From: Cinclus cinclus
Lineage: Eukaryota; Chordata; Aves; Passeriformes; Cinclidae
DNA length: 64,000 nt
NCBI RefSeq assembly: GCF_963662255.1
Contig: NC_085082.1
Coordinates: 1,014,304-1,078,303, forward strand
Direction of reading: 5' to 3'
Shown here: piece after piece, positions 52,531-64,000 of the stretch
How the letters are laid out: every line of letters starts with the position of its first letter
How positions within the stretch are numbered: the stretch's first letter is position 1
Position numbers and translations under genes: made by a program
The notes under the pieces: model-generated
Databases searched by the model: none
Told to the model about the DNA's origin: nothing
Seen by the model: the letters and a program-made list of their open reading frames with translations, nothing else

Positions 52531-52679
52531 GCCCCGCGCCCCCCCCCCCCCGGTGTCCCCGTCCGGTGTCCCCGGTGGCGGCAGTCCCACCATGTCCCGG
52601 GTTCCCGTTCTCGGTGTCCCCGTTCCTGTGTCTTGTTCGGGCTCCTTACGGCGCCCCTGAGTTCCGTTCCCAGTGTCCC

Positions 52680-53000
52680 CATCCCGGGAGCCCCGGTCGG
52701 GCTCTCGGGGTGTTCCCAGCCCCGTTCCCGGGGTCCCGGCCGGGCTCTCAGAGGGTTCCCAGCACCATTCCCGGGGTCCCGGTGGTCACAGCCCCGTTCC
52801 CGAGGTCCTGGGGGTCCCTGTCCTGTTCCCGGTGGTCCCTGTCCCGGGGTTCTCGGTCGGCCTCTCGGGGGGCTCCCAGCACCGTTCCCGGGGTGCCGGT
52901 GGTCCCGGCCGGGCTCTCGGGGGGTTCCCCGCCCCGTTCCCGGGCTCTCGGGGGTCCCGGCCGGGCTCTCGGGGGTTCCCCGTCCCGTCCCGTCCCGGTA
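52680..53000. repeat. GGTCCCGGCCGGGCTCTCGG array
   Basis: Six to seven diverged units of 45-60 bp (GTTCCCGGGGTCCCGG, CCGGGCTCTCGGGGG). 53000-53330 is GC-rich FOSB-RTN2 spacer without a gene. Confidence 0.85.
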
Positions 53001-53345
53001 AACACTGCGCGGGTCGCCCCGGTTACGGCGTTCCCCGGCGGTGACGTCACCACGTCCGGCGTCCCGTGTTTACGTCGCGCGGCAACGGCCGTGACCATGG
53101 CAACGGGGGCGGGGCGGGACCACCCCGTGGGGCCGGGAAGAGGGCGGGGCAAAAAACCGAGGGGGCGGGGCTTGAGCCTCCGGATTCCCACGCGTTTCTC
53201 GGGGCTGGGGGGACACGAGGGGACATTTGGGGACATTTGGGGACGCGGCAAATCGCAGACACAAATCAGGGGTTCCCCGCGGCCCCCCGGGCCACCCTGT
53301 GCCCCCGCTGTCCCCTTGCTGTCACTCCCGGTTGTCACAAGAGTT

Positions 53346-53351
53346 TTTATT
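53346..53351 (-). terminator. RTN2 poly(A) signal
   Basis: AATAAA on the minus strand, 140 nt after the RTN2 stop. Confidence 0.75.
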
Positions 53352-53490
53352 AAAGTGTGGGGGGAAGGGACACGGAGGGGAGGGGGGGACAACACGCACC
53401 CCCCAAGTGGGGGGAGGGGTGTGGGGGCCACCCCCAGGCCACGCCCATCCCCTCGCTGTCACCTGGGGGGGGAGTGGACAGGTGAGGCTG

Positions 53491-56400
53491 TCACTGCGGC
53501 TTCACTTTGGCACTTGGGAGCTTGGCCAGGACCCTGCGGGGACAGCGAGGGGTAGGGGGGGGGACACCGGGGACACCCCCGGGACCCCCCGGGACGGGGA
53601 GGGAGGGGACAGAGAAGGCACAGGGACACTCACCTGGCTCGCAGGTGGCTCAGGTGGCTCCGCACCAGACTCAGGTACTGGTCGATCTGGGCCTGGGGAC
53701 ATTAGGGACACAGGGGGACAGTTGGGGACATTGGGGGCAGGGGGGGCGAGGGACACACAGAGACCCCCCGGGTCCCCATGTCCTCATGTCCCCATACCTG
53801 GTGGCGCCGGTAGAGCACGGGGAAGGTGAATGCGCAGATGACACCTGGCCGGGGAATGACGTGGTGTCACCTCGGTGTCACCTCCAGTCCCCAGGCTGTC
53901 CCCACTGCCCTCATGTCCTCTTATCCCACCCCTCCATGTCCCCAGGCTGTCCCCATGTCCTCATTCCCCTGCCCCTGTGTGCCCTCACTGTCCTAGTGTC
54001 CCCCCATGTCCCCTGCAGTGTCCCCGTGTGCCCTCACTGTCCCCGTGTCCCCCCATGTCCCTGTGTCCCCTGCAGCGTCCCCATGTCCCTGTGTCCCCCC
54101 ATGTCCCCTCAGTGTCCCCCCCACGTCCCCATGTCCCCTCAGTGTCCCCATGTCCCCTCAGTGTCCCCGTGTCCCCTCAGTGTCCCCACATCCCCATGTC
54201 CCCCCCATGTCCCCCCCACGTCCCCTCAGTGTCCCCCCGTGTCCCCTCGTACCCGCTCCCAGCAGGGTCAGCCCGTTGCACGCAGCCCCCACGTAGGTCA
54301 GCAGGTAGAACAGGAAGGCGAACTGCGGCCACCGCGGTGGCACCGCCACTGTCACTGGCACTGGCACTGCCACCAGCACCGCCACCCTGCCCCAAGCCCC
54401 CCCCGTGCCACCCCCGTGTCCCCTGTGCCACCCACACCCTCTGTGCCCGCCCTGTCTCCCATGTCTCCAATACCCCCCATGTGTCCCCAACGTCTCCAAT
54501 GTCCCCAGTACCCCCCATGTGTCCCCAGTGCCCCCCATGCCCCTCATGTCCCCAGTGTCGCCCATGCCCCCAACACCCCCACTGTCCCTCATGTGTCCCC
54601 AATGTCCCCCATGTCCCCAACACCCTCAATGTCCTCCACACCCTCCGTGTCCCCTGTGTCCCCTGCGTGCTGCCGGTGTCACCTTGAGGGACTCGGGGAC
54701 GCTGTGCACGAGGAACAGGCGGGTCAGGGTGCGTGTGGCTGTCACCACGTGTCGCGCCAGGTACCGGGCCCAGCGCTGCTGCTGCTCCGGGCTCAGCACC
54801 CCCTGCACGGCCCTGGGGACGGGGACAGGGGATGGGGGACAGTGCCGGGGACAGGGGACATGAATGAGGACAGGGACACGGACAGGGCACAGCAGCTGGG
54901 GACAGGGAACAGTGACAGGGGACACGGACAGGGGACAGGGACAGCATCAGAGGGACATGAATGGGGACAGGGAACAGCCACGGGGACAGGGACAGAGCGA
55001 GGGGGGACAAGGGGACCACAGGACCACCATGGGGATGGGGACAGGGCCACCCTGGGGGATGTCAGGGGTGACAGGGAGGGGACAGCAGGGATGTCTCCGG
55101 TGTCACTCACCGCACAGGGGGCTCCGGGGGGGAAGGGCTCAGTGACCTCAGGGCCAGCTGGCGCAGGCGCAGGGGGATGGTGACAGCCAGCACCGCCAGC
55201 GCCCCGTAGGCGCCCACCGAGATGGCGCTGAAGCGGGACAGGCACCCCAGGGCCACCAGTGCCACCAGTAAGGCCAGCGCCGAGCGCTCGGGCGCCCGCC
55301 AGTACAGCAGCTCCCATACTGAGGGGCGGGGGGACACCGTTGTCACACCAGAGACAGCAGCGTCCCCTCCCAGTGTCCCGCGGTGCCCCTTCAGAGACAC
55401 CCCCAGTTCCTTACGGGAGCCCCCCCAGTGCTCCCAGTCCCAACCCAGTGCTCCTCCAGAGTCCCTCCAGTCCATCCCATTGCCTCCCACTCCCTCCCAA
55501 TGCTCCCCCAGCCGTTCCCCGTTTCTCCCAGTGCCTCCCAGTTCCCCCTCCGGAGTCCCCCAGTGCTCCCAGTACTCCCAGTGCCCCTCCCCCATGCTGC
55601 ACCTGGCCCCTCCATGGCTCCCGCGGGTGCTGCCGGGTTTTTAGGGGGGTCACCCCCTATTTTTAGCCGCCAATGGCGGCGGGGGCCGCGGGACCCTCCC
55701 CGAAATTGGACCCTGGGCAACCCCCCCGGCCCCGCCCCCGCGCGCCGATTGGTAGCTCACCCTGTTCGTCAGCGCGCGCCGCGCTCGCTGATTGGTCCGG
55801 GGGCGGCGGGGGCGGGGCCGAGGCTCGTGGGAGCTCCGGGGGGGCCTGGTGCGGGGCGCCCCCTGGCGGCGGGGCAGGGAGGGGCGCGGGGGCTGCTGGG
55901 AGAAAAGAATGGGGAGGGGTCTCGGGACCCCCCTCATATACCCGAACCCACCCTTGGGGACCCCCAATTTCCCCCTCAGGGAATGCCCCCGGACCCCTAG
56001 GGAACCCCAAATCTCCCCCACAGCAGCCCCAAACTCCCCCTCGGGACCCCCAAATCCCCTCTCCCATTCTCACCCGTGCTCCTGGGGGGGGGCTCCTCAA
56101 CCTCGGACCCCCCCAGGTCCACCATGGCCCCCTCGGCGGGGGCCGGGGACTCCCCGGGACGTTTCTGGGGGGCCCTGGCGGCCGCTCGGGGGTCCGGCCC
56201 CCGGGGGGAGCTCAGGCGGGGGGTGCGGCCCCTTCGGGGTTCCCGGCGGCCCCGGGGTCCCGGTTCGGGCTGAGGGGGGCCCTCCCCGGCCCGGAAGGCG
56301 ATGTAGGAGAAGGTGAGCTCGCGGGGGGCGTCCCGGGGGGATCCCCCCCTCCACGCCGCCGCCCTGTCCTCATCTTCATCCTCCTCCTCCTCCTCGGGGG

Positions 56401-57333
56401 GCTCCGGCACCGGCAGCTCGGGGAACTCCGAGTCCTCGTTGCCACCTGGATTTGGGGGTTGATTTTGGGGGTTCGGGAGGGGTTTTGGAGTTCAGGGGAA
56501 GAGTTTCGGAGTTCGGGAGGGTTTGGGGTTCGGGGGGGTGGGTCGGGGGTCCCGCTCACCCTCGGTGGAGTCCGGCGTGGTGGAGGCCGTGGACGGAGCC
56601 TCTTCTGGGGGGGCACGGGGGGGAGGGACCCCTAAACTTGGTCCACACTTCCCGGGACCCCCGGACGCGCCCCGTGTCCCGGTCCCGGTTAGTTCTGGAC
56701 CCTCCATCCCGGTTTGTGCATCCCCGGGATCTCCCATCCCCGGTGTCCCATTCCCAGTGTTCCCGGTGCCTCCAAGTCCCTGTTCCCATACACCCGGTAC
56801 CGGATACCTTTGTCCCCGGCACCTCCCGGTGTCCCATCCCCGGCCATGCCCGGTTCCCGCATTCCCGGCCACTCCCAATCCGCCCATCCCGTTCCATCCC
56901 CGTCCCCTCCCGGTACCGGATCCATCCCCGGTTCCTGTTGCCCCCATCCCCATCCTTCCGTGCCCGGCTCCTCCCGGTTCCCGCAGTCCCGGTTCGCCTC
57001 GGTTCGCCCCGGTCCGCTCCGGTCCCCCATCCCCGGCTGTCCCTCTCCACTCCCCTTTCCCTGCCGCCGGTACCGATTCCCGGTACCGATTCCCGATACC
57101 GATTCCCGATTCTCGATCTCCGCTACCTCCCGCATCCCGTAGCCCCTCCCGCTCCCTCCATTCCCAGCCGCTCCCCGCACCCCATTCCCGGTTCCCGGTG
57201 CCCGGTTCCCGCTTCAGCATCCCCGGCCCCTCCCGGCGCCGCCGCCCCTTCCCCTCTCCCGCTTCCCGGGGCCGCTTCCCGGGGCCGCTTCCCGGTCCGT
57301 ACTGCAGTGGGCGAAGCCCAGGACCTGCCCCAT
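53491..57333 (-). CDS. RTN2: RTN2, reticulon 2 (long form, nine or ten coding exons)
   Basis: ER membrane-shaping protein with a C-terminal reticulon homology domain of two hairpin membrane segments (family knowledge; human RTN2 is a spastic paraplegia gene). Exons: 57333-57303, 56604-56560, 56445-56074, optional 55892-55761, 55318-55111, 54812-54683, 54322-54253, 53844-53798, 53692-53634, 53533-53491. They splice to 334 aa, or 378 with the optional exon. Visible: start MGQVLGFAHC then KEAPSTASTTPDSTEG, close to human; an acidic run; RELTFSYIAF; RHD start VWELLYWRAPE; first hydrophobic hairpin; FLVHSVPESLK; second hairpin FAFLFYLLTYVGAACNGLTL; YRRHQAQIDQYLSLVRSHL; end AKVKPQ. Exon phases agree throughout. 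The long acidic middle of human RTN2 is much reduced. Confidence 0.94.
53880..55010. repeat. CATGTCCCCAGTGTCC and ACAGGGGACACGGACAGGG arrays in RTN2 introns
   Basis: 53880-54245 and 54440-54650 are runs of GTCCCCATGTCCC-type units. 54835-55010 is built on GGGGACAGGGACA. The exons at 54253-54322 and 54683-54812 lie between them. Confidence 0.8.
55420..55600. repeat. CCCAGTGCTCCCAGT array, RTN2 intron
   Basis: Units of 10-20 bp (CCCAGTGCTCCTCC, CTCCCAGTGCCTCCCAG) directly downstream of the short-form first exon. Confidence 0.75.
55603..55892 (-). promoter_or_regulatory. Internal RTN2 promoter and first exon of the short (RTN2-C type) form
   Basis: A 13-nt coding start ATG GAG GGG CCA G (55615-55603) with a good donor joins the RHD exon at 55318. 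This gives MEGPVWELLYW, the counterpart of human RTN2-C MGSKVADLLYW, and a 189-aa protein. Upstream lie a perfect MEF2-type CTAAAAATAG (55666-55657, minus) and CCAAT boxes at about 55748 and 55790. The same stretch can be read as an in-frame 132-nt exon (55892-55761, CAG acceptor, GTGAGC donor, proline/alanine-rich) of the long form. Confidence 0.6.
56640..57300. repeat. CCCGGTTCCCGCATTCCCGG array, RTN2 intron 1
   Basis: Degenerate short units (CCCGGTACCGATTCCCG, TCCCGGTTCCCGCA) fill the intron between the first two RTN2 coding exons. Confidence 0.8.
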
Positions 57334-58213
57334 GGCGGCGGCCCCCGCATGGGGCTCCCGGTCGCGCTCGGCCCCGCCGCCCCCGGGCCGGCCCCGCCGC
57401 GCATCACCGCAGCGCCATGGCGGGGCCCGAGGCCACGGACAAAGGGCGGCGGCGGCGGCGGCGGAGAGGGGCGGGGCGGGGGGCGGGACCGCACCGGAGA
57501 GCCGGGAATGGGGAACCGGCGCCGGGAACGTGCACCGGGAACCGGCACCGGGAACCGGCAGCGGGCACTGGGAACCAAGAACCGGGAACCGACAGCAGGA
57601 ACCTGCAGCGGAGAGCCGGGAACCGGGCACTGGGAACCAAGAACCGGACACTGGGAACTGGGAACCGGCACTGAGAACAGGGAATTGGGAAACGGGAACC
57701 GGCATCGGGCACCACGAACCGAGAACGGATACCTGGAACCGGCACCGGGAACAGTGTACCGACCCCGGGCTCTCCGGTTCCCCTCGGAGTCACCGACACC
57801 TCCCAGTGCCCCCCCAGGGCCATCCCAGTGCCCCCCCAGGGCCATCCCAGTGCCCCCTCAGGACCATCCCAGTGCCCCCCCAGTATCTCCCAGTGCCCAG
57901 AACCGGAGAGCTCGGGGGGGACACCGGATGGATACGGGCGGAGGGACACCGGGGGGACACCGGGGGGGGGGTCCGTTGGGGGACGCTGGGGGGACACTGG
58001 ACATTACTGGTCCTCAATGGGCCCCACGCGCCGCCGTTGCCGCTTTAAGGCGCCCCGGGCGGATCTCCCGTTCGCCGCCGCCGCCACCGGTACCGGGAGG
58101 GGCGGGGCCGGGAGGGCGGGGTGAGGCCCATGGGGGGCGGGGCCTCTCGCCGGGACCGGCGGGTCCGGCCCCCGCTGCCACCGGAAGGGCCCGGACCGGT
58201 CGCCACCGCCAGC
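57334..58213. promoter_or_regulatory. RTN2 / VASP divergent spacer with GGGAACCGGCACC array
   Basis: CpG-rich spacer between divergent start codons 881 bp apart. The stretch 57500-57760 is a 12-bp-type minisatellite (GGGAACCGGCACC, ACTGGGAACC). 57790-57900 has CCCAGTGCCCCCCCAGGGCC units. GC-box-like motifs cluster at 58070-58150. Human has PPM1N in the equivalent interval; I see no trace of it here. Confidence 0.5.
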
Positions 58214-62164
<3,951 letters not shown>

Positions 62165-62556
62165 CCCCCCCCCCCCCCCCATGCCCTTCATGCCACGAGC
62201 CCGGATTTTTGGGGGGAGGGGGGGTGGAAGGGTGTGTCCCCCCCCTTTCCCCTCAACACCCCCCTCACCATTTCACCCCCTCACCACCCTGGGGGCTCCG
62301 GGCTGCATCCCCCAGGCTGTGCCTTACCAGCGGGGGGGGCCCCGAGCCCCCCTACCCACACTGTGCTCCCCCACCGCCAATCGGGGACCCCGATTTTACA
62401 CTTGGGGGGGATGGGAAAAAGGGGAAACTCCCCTCTCCTGATTTCCCACGCCCCCTTCCCCCTCCCGGGGACTTTTTAAAGCCACTTTTGGGTTTTTCAC
62501 TTTTTTTTTTTTCGGTTATTTTGGGGTGGGGGGGGGGGATTCCCCCACCCGGCACC

Positions 62557-62562
62557 AATAAA
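62557..62562 (+). terminator. VASP poly(A) signal
   Basis: AATAAA about 390 nt after the VASP stop. OPA3 converges from the right. Confidence 0.8.
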
Positions 62563-62833
62563 GAATTTTCTACGGGACCCTCGTGGTTTTGGGGGGTCCC
62601 TGGGGGGGGGGGGGGGGGGGGGGGGGCTGGGTTTTAATGACCACACCCCCAGCAGAGGAAGCCCCACCCACTCCACAAATCCCTCAGCACCTCCCACCAA
62701 TCACCGCTCTCCTGCTCATCTGGCCCCACCCCATCACACTGACCACGCCCATGTGACACACCCTGTTTAGCCACGCCCACCCCCTGTTAACCCCACCCCT
62801 TAAAGGCACTGCGGGGCAGAACACGGAAGCGCT

Positions 62834-63318
62834 TTAATGCGTGGGGGTGTGGCCTGTCGTGACAGGGGCGTGGCCTGTCGGGACAGGGGCGTGTCCAGAA
62901 CCGGTGGGGGTGTGTCCAGAACCTACAGGGGTGGGGTTAACCCCTGCAGCGCCATTCACAGCTTGAGTGTGGGTGTGTCCTGAGGTTCCCTGGGCGTGTC
63001 CAGCCCCACCCTGGGCGTGTCCAGCCCCACCCTGGGCGTATCCCTGGGCCCGCAGCTCCTCCAGGTCCCTCTGGAGCTGCTCAAGGCCGTGCCGGAGGTC
63101 GCTCAGGGTCTGCTCCAGGTGCTCCTCGCGGCGCCGGCTCTGCCCCGCCTGCCGCAGGTACTCGAGGTAGAGGCAGAGCCCCCCAACCCCGAAGACCAGC
63201 GCCTCCCCCAGCAGCTCTGCCCCCAGCTCAGCTGCTGCCTCCTCGTTCAGGGGCTTCACGGCGGCCCCCCGGAAGCCAAGCAGGCGCATCTTGGTTCGCA
63301 TCTCTACCCAGTGGTAAA
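62834..63318 (-). CDS. OPA3: OPA3, outer mitochondrial/lipid metabolism regulator, last coding exon
   Basis: Mitochondrial protein mutated in human optic atrophy 3 and 3-methylglutaconic aciduria III (family knowledge). Only exon 2 is in the window (63318-62834, 160 codons plus TAA). It begins (L)[17 protein letters not shown] and continues [20 protein letters not shown], a hydrophobic segment [16 protein letters not shown], and a coiled-coil [20 protein letters not shown]. The first exon (~47 codons) lies beyond the right edge. After the coiled-coil the protein leaves the human pattern and ends in ~60 residues of GGAGHAQ / [11 protein letters not shown] repeats encoded by a minisatellite, giving about 208 aa overall (human 179). 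The variant signal ATTAAA overlaps the stop codon and recurs at 62638-62633. Confidence 0.93.
62845..63045. repeat. Coding minisatellite GGGGCGTGGCCTGTCGGGACA in the OPA3 C-terminus
   Basis: Units of 20-25 bp (GGGCGTGTCCAGCCCCACCCT on one side, GGGGCGTGGCCTGTCGGGAC on the other) lie inside the OPA3 reading frame and stay in frame. Confidence 0.8.
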
Positions 63319-64000
63319 CTGGGGGGGTATTGGAAATGTGTTAGTGGGCCCTGAAATTGGGGTGGTCCCCAAAACACGGCTGGGAGCATGCCCGGGTTCA
63401 GCCCAAATAAAATAAATTATCCCCCAAAAGTCCAGTGGTAAATCACCCCCGCAAATCAATCCACAGATCAGCCCCAAAATCCTGTCACGGATCCGGCCAT
63501 AAATCCCGTCCCGCAAGCCAACCCCCAAATCTAGCCCCAAATCCAGTCATAAATCCCCCTCAAACCAACCCCAGATCCTCCCCGAAAATCCTGTTACAGA
63601 TTCCCTCCAAATCCAGCCATAAATCACCCCCAAACCAAACCCCAAATCCCCCCAAAATCCAGCCTCAGACATCCCCAAATCCCCTCCAAATCGCTCCCCC
63701 CCCCCCAAATCCAGCCATAGACGCCCCCAAACCCACCCCCCTGGAACAGCGTCCCCACGTGTCCCCTATGTCCTTGTCACCCCACCAGGACACCTCAGAC
63801 CCCTCCCCACTCACACCGGGTACACCAAGGGCCTGGAAGGAGGAGGAGGGGCTGGGGCAGGGTCCCACCAATGTCCCCAGGTGTCCCCTCAATGTCCCCA
63901 GCCGTCCCTCCCATGACCCCAGGTGTCCCCCCAGTGTCCGCAGGTGTCCCACCCTTGTCCCCAAGTGTCCCCACACCCCCGTGACCCCTCCCTGACCCCC
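63319..64000 (-). other. Start of OPA3 intron 1 (runs off the window)
   Basis: C/A-rich intron with degenerate AAATCCAGCCATAAATC units (63440-63720), then GTCCCCAGGTGTCCC units (63750-63980). No exon is seen. The short copy CCAGTGGTAAA at 63430 repeats the exon 2 acceptor edge at 63310. Confidence 0.6.

Overview
This window is vertebrate nuclear DNA, most likely a bird 'dot' microchromosome. It is very GC-rich, genes are packed a few kb apart with short introns, and nearly every intron, UTR and spacer is filled by low-complexity minisatellites. I recognise no prokaryotic feature, no CRISPR array, no tRNA or rRNA, and no transposon or viral copy. Exactly 200 N (24136-24335) mark an assembly gap.

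Layout, left to right: repeat-filled flank (1-2994); EHD2 (+, 2996-11579); a G-rich array; NOP53 (+, 14201-19626); a delta-type connexin of the Cx36/GJD family (-, 22192-23737, first exon missing); the gap; BCKDHA (-, 24907-30916); MARK4 (-, 31995-38820) head to head with EXOC3L2 (+, 40145-44889); FOSB (-, 47834-50693); RTN2 (-, 53491-57333) head to head with VASP (+, 58214-62164); and the last coding exon of OPA3 (-, 62834-63318), whose intron runs off the right end. Exon models were built by hand from GT/AG borders, reading frame and remembered human proteins. EHD2, BCKDHA, MARK4, EXOC3L2, FOSB, RTN2 and VASP splice into unbroken frames. NOP53 needs three single-base corrections.

Most of these genes lie on human 19q13: EHD2-NOP53 is one human neighbourhood and MARK4-EXOC3L2, FOSB-RTN2-VASP-OPA3 another. 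Here CKM, ERCC1/ERCC2 and PPP1R13L are absent between EXOC3L2 and FOSB. The genes do not form one pathway: caveolar membrane (EHD2), ribosome assembly (NOP53), electrical synapses (connexin), branched-chain amino acid breakdown (BCKDHA), microtubule-affinity kinase (MARK4), tethering-complex relative (EXOC3L2), AP-1 transcription factor (FOSB), ER shaping (RTN2), actin elongation (VASP), mitochondria (OPA3).

The most unusual signal is that tandem duplications here repeatedly contain exon edges: splice acceptors (EHD2, connexin, MARK4), splice donors (connexin, MARK4), and last codons plus stop (EHD2, connexin, BCKDHA). This leaves arrays of decoy splice sites or decoy coding ends beside the true ones. 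Other leads are a dual-coding MARK4 C-terminus without a recognisable KA1 domain, a stop-free 1,509-nt BCKDHA intron, a MEF2 site just upstream of the short RTN2 start, and an OPA3 C-terminus grown from a minisatellite.
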